DNA of 64,000 bases from Pedobacter sp. SL55 (GCF_026625705.1 NZ_CP113059.1:124001-188000); one strand, 5' to 3'; shown: positions 50,021 to 61,388, counted from the stretch's first letter. Translations and numbers: made by a program. The notes: generated by a model from the letters alone, not told the origin.

Positions 50021-50515
50021 TTAAAGAGAACCTGCCAAGCGATCTTCTACAAATACAAATGGGAGCAAGCTTCTTACTCCACTTACTTTAATAATTTGTC
50101 CGTTTAAACAATAAAAAATTACTGCAATTGGCGATTTTTGTTTTTGTTCAACCTCGGCCATTACCTGTAAACAGGCGCCACAAGAGGTTACTGGTTTTTT
50201 GATATCGAAGTTTTCTGTAAAGGCGGTAATAGCCATTGTGCTTACTACAGCACCAGGCTTATTTGAGCCTATAGCAAAAAGTGCCACTCGTTCGGCACAC
50301 AATCCAGACGGATACGCCACATTTTCTTGGTTACTTCCTAACACAATCTCTCCATCGGCAAGCTGAATTGCCGTACCCACTTTAAATTTAGAATAGGGCG
50401 AATACGACGTTTTTAAAGCTTCTTCTGCCCTGATGCACAATTCTTTGTCTTCGGCAGAAAGTTCATTTATATTTTCGTAAGTTTCGTATGAGATTTTAAA
50501 ATCAACTACATTCAT
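50021..50515 (-). CDS. cdd: cytidine deaminase
   Basis: 164 residues. Deaminates cytidine and deoxycytidine to uridines in pyrimidine salvage. The zinc site is complete: CAERVALFAI supplies one cysteine with the catalytic glutamate, and SCGACLQVM the two other cysteines. Substrate-binding YSKFKVGTAIQ and SNQENVAYPSGLCAER are also present. It is a single gene between the amidohydrolase and the divergent tamB. Confidence 0.95.
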   Translation of the reverse strand: MNVVDFKISYETYENINELSAEDKELCIRAEEALKTSYSPYSKFKVGTAIQLADGEIVLGSNQENVAYPSGLCAERVALFAIGSNKPGAVVSTMAITAFTENFDIKKPVTSCGACLQVMAEVEQKQKSPIAVIFYCLNGQIIKVSGVRSLLPFVFVEDRLAGSL

Positions 50516-50682
50516 AAATTAAACATACAAATTACAATTAACAAAAATTAGAATTAAACCATTTAGGGGTAGTTTTCTTAAAACCTTATCCATTATATTT
50601 TGTTTGTAACACTAGAAGAAAACTACTTTTTAAATAAGTAATTTAAATTACCATTATATTACCATCAAAAAATTAATCTCAC

Positions 50683-53600
50683 TTGAACAAATATTTTAAA
50701 AAAGGTTTTAAAATCATCTTATGGATTATTGCAAGTATCATTTTACTAGTGGTACTTGTGGCATTATCTCTAAATATTCCTGCCGTACAAAACTTTGTAA
50801 AAGACAAAGCCATCAGCTACCTGAAAAACAAAACCAAAACCGAGGTAAGTTTAGAAAGCATTAAAATCGCTTTACCTAAAGATGTAGTACTAAATAAATT
50901 CTATATCGAAGACTTAAACAAAGACACATTATTATATGCCGAAAAACTACAGGTAGACATCAGTTTGTTTAAGCTCCTTAAAAACACCGTTGAAATTAAT
51001 TATATTGATTTAAAAGGTATACGAGCTAATGTTAAGCGCATTAACCCAGATACCACATTTAACTTTTCTTTCTTGGTAGATTCTTTTGCTAGCGACCAAA
51101 AAAAACCTGAGGAAGAAGTTGCCAAAGACACCACATCAACCTTAAAATTCTCGGTAGATAAAGTTCGTTTTGAAGATATTGGCCTTACCTATCGGGATGA
51201 TGTGGCAGGAAATAACGTAAAGTTTTATTTGGGAAAACTAGAAACGAACATTAAAGATTTTGATTTAGTGAACCAAAAATATGTAATTAAAGATTTTATC
51301 ATCGATAATACCTCGTTGGTTTATTTACAACAAAAACCTTTAACTCAATTGGTGCAACACCTTACGAATAGTGTTGATAGTGTGCAGAAAGAAACAGGAA
51401 AACTGCCAACTATAGAAGTACAGCAATTTGAGTTTAACAAAGTAAAAGTTAATTACGATGACCAATTGACGACCACTAATGCGATTGCCGATGTAGACAA
51501 GTTACACTTCAATAATTTAATAGTTGATTTAACCAACGGAAAGTACACTACAGACAATGCGGAACTAGCTAATTCTTTCATCAAGTTTGCATTTAAACCA
51601 GCGCCAAGTAATGATTTGGATAAAGTGAAGGATACGGTTGTTGTAGAGCAGTCTTCGTTGGCGCTAGCTATCAAAAATATTGACCTTGTCAACAACCAAC
51701 TACAGTTTGATAACCTTGGAGCAAAGCCACTTAAAAGCGGTATTGATTTTAACCATTTAAACATTAATGGATTAAACTTGGGTGCCGAAGATGTAAACTA
51801 TAGCAGCAAAGGTATTACTGCTAAAGTTAAAAACGGTTCGATGAGTGATAAAAGCGGATTTGTATTAAATACTTTGCGAGGCGATGCCATTTACAACGAT
51901 AAGCAGATTAAACTGAAGGATCTTGTACTGAAAACACCTCACACCAGCATCGAAAACGAAACTGATTTAACTTTCACTTCGTTGGATGATTTAACCAAAA
52001 ACCCAGAGCGTGTAAAATTGGCCATTAATTTAAAAAACACTACCATTGGCTTAAAAGATGCCACCTTTTTTAGCGATGCATTGCCTAAACAATACACTAA
52101 TCAAAAAATTAAAATAGATGCTAAAGTAGATGGTTACTTAAATAGGTTAAACATTTCTAAACTTCAAATTAGCGGACTTAAAAACACGCAAATAGACGTC
52201 AACGGTAAAGTAAATAATTTGACCGATGTAAACAAGACATTCTTAGATCTAAACATCAAGAAAGTTTACCTTACCAAAGGCGATATTTTGGCTGTTGCAC
52301 CTAAAAACACCATACCTGCAAGTATAGAATTACCAGATGTGATTGATGCAAATGGTAAATTTACGGGATCGATGACTGATTTTACTACCAATTTGAATGT
52401 AAGAACAGATATGGGTGGTGCTGTTTTAGCGGCTAAAATGAACGGACCAAAAGGCAGAGAAAAGTACAAAGCGAACATTAGTCTGAACAACTTTAATGTT
52501 GGAAGATTACTGAAACAACAACCTACTTTAGGGAGAATTTCGGCAAAAGCAGATGTGGCTGGTATTGGCCTAGATGCTAAAAAAATAAATGCAAAATTTA
52601 ATGCAACGGTGTTAAGTGCTTACTACAATAAATACAATTATCGCAATTTGAAATTATCTGGCAATTATGCCAACCAAAAAGTGGCTATTAAAGGTAACAT
52701 GCCAGATAGTAACGCTAATTTTGATTTAACAGCTAGCGCAGATTTAGCAGGAAAATATCCAGCGGTAAAAGCAAATTTGGCGCTTAAACAAGTTGACTTG
52801 CAGAAACTAAATTTTAGCACTACAGAATTTAAACTTGCTGGAAACATTAAGGCTAATATTAAAACTGCAGATGTTGATTACCTAAATGGTGATGTTTTTG
52901 CCACAGGTTTGCAACTCGTAAAAGAAGGCAAGAAATTCAATGTCGATACCATCCAATTGAATGCCGTTTCTACTGCTACAGCAAACAAATTGGTGTTAAA
53001 ATCGGAATTAATTAGTGCCACTGTTGATGGCAAGTACCAACTAAGTAAAGTGGGAAATGCCATCATCAATCAGATCAATAAATATTATGAGTTTGGCGAG
53101 GTAACCAAAGTACCACCGCAGCGCATCCGTTTTACGGCAAACATTTACAACCCTAAGTTTTTGCAAGATTTTGTGCCTGCGTTAACGTCGTTTGCACCAT
53201 CAAGAATTAATGGCTTAATTGATACAGAGAAAGACAGTTTATTGATGAATGCCGTTTTTCCGAAAATAACTTACAACGGCATTAACTTAGACAGCATTAA
53301 ACTAAACGTAGGGAACGAAGCCAAAAAACTAGATTATAAGTTGTTTATCAATGGTATCCAAAATACTTCAATAGCCTTATTTAATACTGAAATTTCTGGT
53401 TCGGCGGCTGATAACAAATTAGACTTGAATGTTTTCTTACGTGACAGGCAACGTAAGGACAAATACGTAATTGCTGGTATTTTCCAATCGATAAATAAAG
53501 ATTTCCGTTTCAATTTAGATCCAGAAAAGCTTTTATTAGATTATGAAAAATGGACGGTAGCACCAGAAAATTATATTCAATTTGGTAATTCTGGAATTTT

Positions 53601-55674
53601 AGCACATCAATTCAACATCAGCCAAGGTTCTCAATTATTGAGCATCAATAGTACTTCTGAAGAACCTAACTCGCCCTTAAAAGTAGCGTTTAAAGATTTC
53701 CAGATAGAAACCTTAATGAAGTTTGCAGAAACCGATACCACTTTAGTTGGTGGTGCAATTAACGGAACAGTAGACGTAAAAGATTTGGCTTCGAACCCAA
53801 AATTTGAAGCCAATCTAGCTATCAACAAGTTACGTTACCAAAAAGACGAATTAGGCGACTTAAAGGCATTAGTGAACAACAATACAGAGAATGCTTTTGA
53901 GGTTGATGTTAATTTAAGAGGTGTGCACGAATTGTCGGCAAAAGGTTTGTATTATACTTCGCCTCAAAGTAATTTGGATCTGAACGTAAATATCGAAAAA
54001 ATTGACTTAACGCAAATCGAAAGTGTAAGTGCTGGGCAAATTAAGGAGGGCAAAGGAACAATTTCGGGTGCTTTTACCGTAAAAGGCGAGTTAACAAAAC
54101 CCGAAATTTTAGGTGATTTGAAATTTAACGACGCCGGAATGCGAATTGCCTATATCAACTCTTATTTTACCATGCCAACCCAAGAAATTGCTTTTAACAA
54201 CCAGGGCGTTCGTTTCAATAATTTCACATTGGTAGATTCTCTAGGTAAAAAAGCTACAGTAAACGGTACCATTAACACCAACAATTTCAGTAATGTAGGC
54301 TTTGGTTTAGATATTAGAACCAACAATTTTAGGGTAATGAACTCTACCGCCGCAGACAATGACATGATTTACGGAACGGTTTATTTGAGCAGTAATATTC
54401 GTGTACGAGGCGATTTAAACCAGCCCGATGTAAACATGAATGTTACCGTAGAAAAAGGAACTAAATTCTACTACGCTATGCCAGTAGATGATCCATCGGT
54501 TATTGACCAAGAAGGCATTGTACAGTTTATAGACGCCGATGCCCCACCGTTTAACGGGCAAAAAGATTTGAAAGCAGATAGCGTGAGTAAATCGCCAATT
54601 AAAGGGATTAATTTAGTGGCCGATATCAACGTTAATCCAGAAGCGGAGTTAAACGTGGTGGTAGACCCAGCCAACGGCGATATGCTAACCATTAAAGGCG
54701 ATGCAGATTTGAACGCTACGATGGACCCGAGTGGAAAAATTAGCATGACCGGGCGCTACGAAGTGGTAGATGGTTCTTACAACTTGTCTGTAGGTCCGTT
54801 AGGTAAAAAGCCTTTTAAATTAGTTAAAGGAAGTACCCTAACATGGACCGGAGAACCAACCGAAGCTAATGTAAACCTAACGGCACTTTATGAAGTTAAC
54901 GCGGCACCAATAGATTTGCTAAATGACCCATCATTAACTACAGCAAAAACTAAACTTCCTTTCCAAGTGTATTTGTACATGAAAGGCGAGTTGTTAAAAC
55001 CTATTATTTCGTTTAAAATTGATTTACCAGAAAACGAGAGAGGAACTGCAGTTGGCAGCCAGGCTTACACCAAACTTCAAATCGTAAATAGAGACGAAAA
55101 CGAACTGAACAAACAAGTGTTTGCCTTATTGGCATTAAATAGGTTTATCGCCAACAATCCGTTCCAAAGCTTAGCTGGTGGTGGTGGTGGCGTTTCTACC
55201 CTTGCCCGCTCTAGCGTAAGTAAATTACTAACCGAGCAGTTAAATAATTTGGCATCTGATTTAGTACAGGGCGTAGACTTAAACTTTGGTGTAAACTCAT
55301 CAGAAGATTATTCTACAGGTAGTTTAGAACAAAAAACAGATTTAGAACTGGGCATTTCAAAAAAATTACTAAACGATAGGTTAACTGTAACTGTTGGCAG
55401 CTCGTTTGCTTTAGAAGGCCCACAGCAGGCTAACCAAAATGCAACCAACATAGCCGATAATGTAAACGTAGAATATGCGCTTTCTAGAGATGGGCGTTAC
55501 AGATTACGGGCTTACAGACGTAACCAAACAGAAAGTGTGGTAGAAGGACAAATTATCGAAACAGGGCTAGGTTTTAGCTTAGTTGTTGACTATAATAGAT
55601 TTAAAGAAATATTCCAAAAACGTAGAAAAAGAAACAATGTTGAACAAAGACCAAAAAATGAGAAAACTAATTAA
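50683..55674 (+). CDS. tamB: translocation and assembly module protein TamB
   Basis: 1663 residues, with a TTG start: an in-frame stop lies 7 bp upstream and no ATG comes before the N-terminal membrane anchor (GFKIILWIIASIILLVVLVAL, split). Long beta-rich repeats (NVKFYLGKLETNIKDFDLV type) form the AsmA/TamB periplasmic bridge, ending in the DUF490 domain (GRYEVVDGSYNLSVGPLGK, then VYLYMKGELLKPIISFKID). TamB proteins span the periplasm and help insert outer-membrane proteins or carry phospholipids outward. The next gene begins inside its last codons. Confidence 0.9.
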   Translation: MNKYFKKGFKIILWIIASIILLVVLVALSLNIPAVQNFVKDKAISYLKNKTKTEVSLESIKIALPKDVVLNKFYIEDLNKDTLLYAEKLQVDISLFKLLKNTVEINYIDLKGIRANVKRINPDTTFNFSFLVDSFASDQKKPEEEVAKDTTSTLKFSVDKVRFEDIGLTYRDDVAGNNVKFYLGKLETNIKDFDLVNQKYVIKDFIIDNTSLVYLQQKPLTQLVQHLTNSVDSVQKETGKLPTIEVQQFEFNKVKVNYDDQLTTTNAIADVDKLHFNNLIVDLTNGKYTTDNAELANSFIKFAFKPAPSNDLDKVKDTVVVEQSSLALAIKNIDLVNNQLQFDNLGAKPLKSGIDFNHLNINGLNLGAEDVNYSSKGITAKVKNGSMSDKSGFVLNTLRGDAIYNDKQIKLKDLVLKTPHTSIENETDLTFTSLDDLTKNPERVKLAINLKNTTIGLKDATFFSDALPKQYTNQKIKIDAKVDGYLNRLNISKLQISGLKNTQIDVNGKVNNLTDVNKTFLDLNIKKVYLTKGDILAVAPKNTIPASIELPDVIDANGKFTGSMTDFTTNLNVRTDMGGAVLAAKMNGPKGREKYKANISLNNFNVGRLLKQQPTLGRISAKADVAGIGLDAKKINAKFNATVLSAYYNKYNYRNLKLSGNYANQKVAIKGNMPDSNANFDLTASADLAGKYPAVKANLALKQVDLQKLNFSTTEFKLAGNIKANIKTADVDYLNGDVFATGLQLVKEGKKFNVDTIQLNAVSTATANKLVLKSELISATVDGKYQLSKVGNAIINQINKYYEFGEVTKVPPQRIRFTANIYNPKFLQDFVPALTSFAPSRINGLIDTEKDSLLMNAVFPKITYNGINLDSIKLNVGNEAKKLDYKLFINGIQNTSIALFNTEISGSAADNKLDLNVFLRDRQRKDKYVIAGIFQSINKDFRFNLDPEKLLLDYEKWTVAPENYIQFGNSGILAHQFNISQGSQLLSINSTSEEPNSPLKVAFKDFQIETLMKFAETDTTLVGGAINGTVDVKDLASNPKFEANLAINKLRYQKDELGDLKALVNNNTENAFEVDVNLRGVHELSAKGLYYTSPQSNLDLNVNIEKIDLTQIESVSAGQIKEGKGTISGAFTVKGELTKPEILGDLKFNDAGMRIAYINSYFTMPTQEIAFNNQGVRFNNFTLVDSLGKKATVNGTINTNNFSNVGFGLDIRTNNFRVMNSTAADNDMIYGTVYLSSNIRVRGDLNQPDVNMNVTVEKGTKFYYAMPVDDPSVIDQEGIVQFIDADAPPFNGQKDLKADSVSKSPIKGINLVADINVNPEAELNVVVDPANGDMLTIKGDADLNATMDPSGKISMTGRYEVVDGSYNLSVGPLGKKPFKLVKGSTLTWTGEPTEANVNLTALYEVNAAPIDLLNDPSLTTAKTKLPFQVYLYMKGELLKPIISFKIDLPENERGTAVGSQAYTKLQIVNRDENELNKQVFALLALNRFIANNPFQSLAGGGGGVSTLARSSVSKLLTEQLNNLASDLVQGVDLNFGVNSSEDYSTGSLEQKTDLELGISKKLLNDRLTVTVGSSFALEGPQQANQNATNIADNVNVEYALSRDGRYRLRAYRRNQTESVVEGQIIETGLGFSLVVDYNRFKEIFQKRRKRNNVEQRPKNEKTN

Positions 55675-57955
55675 AATTGGCGCTTTCATATTGGCATGTT
55701 CAGTTTTTGCCAATTGCAGCAACACCCGATACTTAAAACCAGGGCAAAACCTTTATAAAGGTGCCGAGGTAAAAATCAATCCAGATTCTTCTTCTAAAAT
55801 TGACAATGCCAAGCAGGTAAAGTCGGAGTTAGAAGGCAAAACAAGACCTCGCCCAAATAAATCTTTTTTAGGCTTAAAACCTGCATTATTCATTTATAAC
55901 TTAGCTGGCGAACCTAAAAAACCAAAGGGAATTAGGAATTGGCTACGCAACAAAGTTGGAGAACCGCCAGTATTAATGAGCGAGGTAAAACTCAAATACA
56001 ACAATGATGTACTTAAAAGTTATTTGATTAGCCAGGGATATTTACAGGCTGAGGTTACGGCCGATACCGTGATTAAAAGACGCCGCGGAAAGGCAATTTA
56101 TACCGCCAACACTGGCATTAGATATAAAATAAACCAAATAACTTTTCCACCAGATACTGGCGATTTAACACATGTGATTAACCAAAACAAGGATAAGACA
56201 TTACTAAAATCTGGAGATTTTTATGATTTAGATACCTATAAAAACGAGCGGATAAGAATAGATAATGATTTGAAGGAAAGTGGTTATTTCTATTTCAGTC
56301 CCGAGCATTTGATTTTACAGGTAGATAGTACCATAGGTAAAAATCTAGTAAACGTAAATGTTCGTATTAAAAACACCACACCCGATGCCTCTTTAAAGCC
56401 TTACACCATCAAAAACATTAACATTTACCCCAGCTATAGCTTGCGCAGAGATAGCTTATTAAGAAAACTAGAACCTATAAAATACAACGATTTTAACATT
56501 TACGATGACAGAAACACCTACAGATCAAGAGTTTTCGACAGATTAGTTTTCTTTAAAAAAGGAGAGCGTTACAATAGAAAAGACCATAACCAATCGTTAA
56601 ACCGAATGGTTAACTTAGGTGCTTTTAGAGATGTTAGGGCAGAATTTTTACCGATAGATAGTTTCAAAAACAATCAACTAGACCTCAATATTTATCTTAC
56701 ACCGCTAAAGAAAAACTCACTTACTTTCTCGGTATTGGGCACCAATAAATCAAACAATTTTATTGGATCAGAGCTAAAGATTACACAAACCACCAGAAAT
56801 ATATTCAGAGGTGCAGAGCAACTGGATGTAAGTGCCAGTGGAGGTTTCGAAACACAATATAGCGGGCAATCAAAAGGAATTAATTCTTATTCGTTAACTG
56901 GCGAAGCGAAATTAACCTTACCCAGATTTATTGTACCATTTTACAAACCAAAAAGCACCAATGCATTTACGCCAAAAACCATCGTTTCGTTAGGTTATCA
57001 ATTGTTGAGCAGAGATACCGTTTATAAATTAAATTCATTTAAAGCACAGTATGGTTACAACTGGAAAGAAAATCAGTTTAAGGAACACAACTTTAACCCT
57101 GCTTCGGTAAATTTGGTTACTTCTAACAGAGACACTACATCACTTGGCTACAAAGACCTAATCAAGCAAAACCCAGGTTTACAATACACCTTAGAAAATC
57201 AATTTATTATTGGCAGTAACTACAACTTTACTTTTACCAACCAAATGCAAGACAAGCGCAGGCATAATTTGTATTTTTTTGGAGGATTAGAAACCAGTGG
57301 TAACGTTTGGGGCTTATTTACACCAAAAAACGCTGAAGGTAAACGAGAACTATTTGGCACAGCTTTAACCCAGTTTGTAAGGGTAGAAACCGATTTAAGA
57401 AATTACTACAAAGTAACCCCAACAGTAATTTGGGCCAATCGCTTAAATTTAGGTTATGGCTATGCCTACGGCGGTAGCAACTCCTTACCTTTTGTCCGTC
57501 AGTTTTTTGCAGGTGGAACGAATGACATTAGGGCATTTAGGGCAAGATCTTTAGGGCCAGGCACGTTTAAAGTGGCTGATGATGTGGTTTTTGCCGACCA
57601 AGGTGGCGATATTAAAATGATGCTTAATTCGGAACTGAGATTTAAACTCGTAAGTATTTTACATGGCGCAGCCTTTGTAGATGCGGGCAACGTTTGGTTG
57701 CGCAAAGAAGATCCAGATAGAATTGGTTCTGAGTTTAAGTTAAAAAATGCTTTAGATGAACTGGCTGTGGGCACCGGTGTAGGGTTAAGGGTAGATGCTA
57801 CTATTTTTGTCATCCGCCTTGATGGCGCTTTCCCCATACGTAAGCCTTTTTTACCTAGTGGCCAACGTTGGGTAGTTAACGATATAGATTTTGGCAGCAA
57901 AACTTGGAGAAGAGATAACTTAGTGCTTAATATTGGAATCGGTTATCCGTTTTAA
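55637..57955 (+). CDS. tamL: TamL-type BamA/TamA-family outer-membrane lipoprotein
   Basis: 772 residues from ATG 55637 (or 765 from ATG 55658). The signal with a lipidation cysteine (ILACSVFANCSNTRYLKPGQ, either C possible) makes it the Bacteroidota lipoprotein version of TamA. POTRA-type regions follow (YKINQITFPPDTGDL; NLVNVNVRIKNTT), then a 16-strand barrel with the family motif VRQFFAGGTNDIRAFRARSL and a last strand NLVLNIGIGYPF. It pairs with TamB, whose gene overlaps its start by 38 bp in another frame, so the two are translationally coupled. Confidence 0.9.
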   Translation: MLNKDQKMRKLIKIGAFILACSVFANCSNTRYLKPGQNLYKGAEVKINPDSSSKIDNAKQVKSELEGKTRPRPNKSFLGLKPALFIYNLAGEPKKPKGIRNWLRNKVGEPPVLMSEVKLKYNNDVLKSYLISQGYLQAEVTADTVIKRRRGKAIYTANTGIRYKINQITFPPDTGDLTHVINQNKDKTLLKSGDFYDLDTYKNERIRIDNDLKESGYFYFSPEHLILQVDSTIGKNLVNVNVRIKNTTPDASLKPYTIKNINIYPSYSLRRDSLLRKLEPIKYNDFNIYDDRNTYRSRVFDRLVFFKKGERYNRKDHNQSLNRMVNLGAFRDVRAEFLPIDSFKNNQLDLNIYLTPLKKNSLTFSVLGTNKSNNFIGSELKITQTTRNIFRGAEQLDVSASGGFETQYSGQSKGINSYSLTGEAKLTLPRFIVPFYKPKSTNAFTPKTIVSLGYQLLSRDTVYKLNSFKAQYGYNWKENQFKEHNFNPASVNLVTSNRDTTSLGYKDLIKQNPGLQYTLENQFIIGSNYNFTFTNQMQDKRRHNLYFFGGLETSGNVWGLFTPKNAEGKRELFGTALTQFVRVETDLRNYYKVTPTVIWANRLNLGYGYAYGGSNSLPFVRQFFAGGTNDIRAFRARSLGPGTFKVADDVVFADQGGDIKMMLNSELRFKLVSILHGAAFVDAGNVWLRKEDPDRIGSEFKLKNALDELAVGTGVGLRVDATIFVIRLDGAFPIRKPFLPSGQRWVVNDIDFGSKTWRRDNLVLNIGIGYPF

Positions 57956-58060
57956 AAATTTTTGAATGATTGAAGAAAAGAATGGTTGAATGAGTAAACG
58001 TACCGGGCGCTAACGCTCCAACGCTCTAACCTTAACACATTTAACCTTACAATTTTACAC

Positions 58061-59059
58061 ATGAAAAAAACACCTCAACAAATAAAATCATTTTTAGTAC
58101 ATACCTACCACCTTTTTATAGCGGCAGGCAAAGGTTTTATGGAAGACCGAGTAATGAAACTCAGTGCCGCCTTAGCTTATTACACCATTTTTTCGCTTAC
58201 GCCGCTCATTATCATTATCATTTCATCAGCTTCGCTTTTTTTGGGCGATAACATGGATCCAAACACCAAGCTCTTTGGTGAAATAAGCGAAATGATTGGA
58301 GCAAATGCAGCCAACCAACTCAGAACATTTGTAAACAATGCCAACCTTTCTGGCAAAAGTACCATGGGTTTAATTATTGGCATAGGCACATTAATTATCG
58401 GTTCTACCGCCATTTTTATAGAAATACAAGATAGCATTAACCTGATATGGAAAGTTAAAGCCGTGCCTAAAAAAGGTTGGAAAAAATTGATTACCAACCG
58501 TCTGCTTTCTTTTTCACTGATAGCATCCTTAGGTTTTCTACTGTTAGTTTCGTTAGTAATTAATAGTGTAGTGGTGGGTATTGGCGGCAAACTAGATGTT
58601 TATGCCTCAAAAATCGGTATAGAAGAGGTGTCTGAATGGCTAATGCTTATTGTAACCAATGCTTTAACTTTAGCGGTAGTTACTACCATTTTCGCTATCA
58701 TTTTTAAGGTATTGCCAGATGTAAATTTAAAATGGAAACCAGCTTTGGTTGGTGCATTGTTTACCGCACTCCTATTTAGTTTGGGCAAGTACGTTATCGG
58801 TATCTATATCGAAAAAGGAAACCCAGGATCAGCTTTTGGAGCTGCCAGTTCTATCATTGTAATTTTGGTGTGGATTTACTATACTTCTATCATTTTATAC
58901 TTTGGTGCAGAGTTTACCCAAGCTTATGCAGAAAAGTTTGATACGGGGATTACACCATCTAAATATGCCGTACACTTAAAAACCATTATAGTAGAGAAAG
59001 AGGTTAAAAAGTTACCACCGCAACACCCCGAAGATACCATAGCACCAGAGAAAGAATAA
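58061..59059 (+). CDS. YihY/BrkB family inner-membrane protein
   Basis: 332 residues with six to seven membrane segments. The family motifs are KLSAALAYYTIFSLTPLIII, the EIQDSINLIWKV loop and the second-half AFGAASSIIVILVWIYYTSIILYFGAEFTQAYAEKF (given in pieces). The name virulence factor BrkB is historical; E. coli YihY-type proteins are linked to phospholipid transport in the envelope, and that fits the tamB-tamL genes directly upstream on the same strand. A gap of 105 bp separates it from tamL. Confidence 0.9.
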   Translation: MKKTPQQIKSFLVHTYHLFIAAGKGFMEDRVMKLSAALAYYTIFSLTPLIIIIISSASLFLGDNMDPNTKLFGEISEMIGANAANQLRTFVNNANLSGKSTMGLIIGIGTLIIGSTAIFIEIQDSINLIWKVKAVPKKGWKKLITNRLLSFSLIASLGFLLLVSLVINSVVVGIGGKLDVYASKIGIEEVSEWLMLIVTNALTLAVVTTIFAIIFKVLPDVNLKWKPALVGALFTALLFSLGKYVIGIYIEKGNPGSAFGAASSIIVILVWIYYTSIILYFGAEFTQAYAEKFDTGITPSKYAVHLKTIIVEKEVKKLPPQHPEDTIAPEKE

Positions 59060-59083
59060 AAAAGAGGCTGTCTCAAATTCGCT

Positions 59084-59209
59084 CGTCATCTCGAACGCTA
59101 GAGAGAGATCTCTTTTTAGAAGTAGCATTTCTAAAAGAGATTTAGCTTCGTTGATTTTCAATTTACTTCGTAGCCCTTTGGTTCTCCTCCTTTGATCGTC
59201 GAAATGACG
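59084..59209. repeat. dispersed intergenic repeat (copy 2)
   Basis: Begins CGTCATCTCGAACG and ends GATCGTCGAAATGACG, so the ends are inverted. Internal inverted repeats (AGAGATCTCTTTT / AAAAGAGAT) make it a long imperfect hairpin. It lies between the convergent YihY and kinase genes. Confidence 0.65.
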
Positions 59210-59256
59210 CCGTTATTTTACTGTTCAGACAATCTATTTTTGTGCAATGCACTTAT

Positions 59257-61388
59257 CTATAGCGTTATATAATCCGCTATTTTATCTATCAATTCTTTTT
59301 CTGAGTAAGGCTTTAACACCAGCGCATTCATACCAGATGCCAAATACTTATCCCTATCCTCTTCCATCACATTGGCGGTAACACCCAAAATTGGCACGTT
59401 TGATTTGCTATTATCTTTTTCGCTCCTAATTAAACGGGTAAGCTCTACACCACCCATTACAGGCATTTGCACATCTGTTAAGATTAGGTCGTAATGGTTT
59501 TGCTGAAACAACTGGAAAGCTTCCGCACCATCATAAGCTGTATCGGTAATGATATTATATTTTTTCGCCACGGTTTGCGCCAATAACACATTCATCTTGT
59601 TATCATCAACTAATAAAATTCGTTTACCGGCTAAATGAGATATATCGGCTATAACCAAGCTTTTTCGTTTACTGGCACTATCGTAACAAAACTCATAAGG
59701 TATCTCAAAAGTAAAGTTAGAACCTTTGTTAATTTTACTGCTCAAACTAATTTTACCTCCCTGCAACTCTACAATTTTTTTACAGATGGCCAAACCTAAA
59801 CCCGTACCCTTTTGGGTATTTCTAGTGGTAGAGTAGTTTACCTGCGAAAACTCATCAAAAATAACTCCCGCATCTTTCTCCTCAATACCAATACCCGTAT
59901 CAATTACCTGTACTTTTAATATCGCTTTTTTCTTAGAACTAGCAATTATTTCGGCTTTTAGCGTAACCGATCCATTATTGGTAAATTTAATGGCATTGCT
60001 TAACAAATTCATCACTACTTGTTTTAATCGTAACAGAATCGCCTTGTAGCATCGTTTTACTATCAAAGCTTATCTGTTTTTCTAGCAACAAGCCCTTTTT
60101 AGAAGCTTGTATGGCTATACTGTTAAACACTTCGTTAATGGCATCTGCCGGAGCAAAAGATACTTTATCAAAATTAATTTTGCCAACTTCGTACTTCGAG
60201 AAATCAAGAATATCATTTACAAGATCAAGCAACAATTCTGAAGAAGTTTTAATGGCATCTACTTGCTCTTTTTGCTGTTCAGATAAATTGTCTTGACTAA
60301 GCTGTTCAGAAAAACCAATTACAGAATTTAATGGTGTTCTAATCTCGTGGCTCATATTTGCCAAAAACCTGCTTTTAGATTGCGCATATTGCGATACGCG
60401 TTGGCCGTAGTCAATTAGTTCGTGTTCGTTTCTATAAATTCGCCATAAGTTGAGCAAAATGATAGTAACTAACATAGACAAAAGCACAAAAATTATCACA
60501 TAAATTTTATTGATGCTTTTAAAGGTATCGTCCATATCAAAATGGATGTTCTTTTTGGTTTCAGCAACAAAATCTAGCTCTTTATTTTTGAAACTCTGTA
60601 GCAAAAAAACAATTTCGTTAATGATACGAGCATTGATGCGCAATATTTCTATTTCATTTTTTTCTAAGGATTTTATTGGCATTATACAAATTGCGGAAAT
60701 AATTGTTGATGTTCCTCATTTGCATTTTGTTGTAATTTCGGCTAGAGAGAGAAGTATCTAAAGTAATTTCCTTTTTTACCAAAACAGCATTGGTATCCAC
60801 CTGCCGTTTTTGCCTCGAAAAGGCATCGGCCAGCCTACCTATCAGCCCTTTTTCTTTAATTTCTTGCTTAGGTTTAATGGTATCAATGGTAATCATCGTC
60901 TTAAACCTACCTTGGGTAACTTCCATTCCCTTGGTCCAAGTACGCTCTTTAACCGTATCAATACCAGCAGTAGTAAACATTAAACTATCTGTTAGTTGCT
61001 TTAAAGCTAAATAAAGTTTTGTCTTAATTTTTTTCTGGTCTACCAGACCTTTAATATTATTTGAATAGTTTTTTGTGTTTTCCTTAATTTTTAAACTATC
61101 TAATATGGAAGAAACCTTAATAATTTCTTTAGAGAACTGTTTCATATAGGCTACATTTGCTGTAGCTTCAAATAAACGGCAATTATTATCCGCCTTATAT
61201 AGTGCTAAGATGCAGGTATCTAAACTAGAATAATCACTTTCTATATTATTAAGCTCGGTTACGCTGTTAGAAAGTACATTAATTTTATCATTTCTGATAT
61301 AAAAGAAGATAGCTGATATAAAAAGAGCTAAAATTAAGATTACGATAAGTCCATAACGAGAAGAACTCTTTTTGGTGTTGATTGTCAT
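59257..61388 (-). pseudogene. hybrid histidine kinase with C-terminal receiver, split by two frameshifts
   Basis: Three overlapping frames (60654-61388, 59987-60682, 59257-60066) make one protein of about 710 residues. An N-terminal membrane segment, a helical periplasmic sensor of about 420 residues with a coiled-coil look, a second membrane segment (IYVIIFVLLSMLVTIILLNLW, in pieces), then HisKA (MSHEIRTPLNSVIGFSEQ), HATPase_c (NLLSNAIKFTNN, GTGLGLAICKKI) and a receiver domain (DLILTDVQMPVMGG with the phospho-Asp). The first break is at T7 60657-60663 (one fewer base gives NKILRKNEIEILR); the second at an extra base near 60031 (removal gives GDSVRLKQVVMNLL). All domain motifs are intact, which favours assembly indels. 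Confidence 0.85.
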
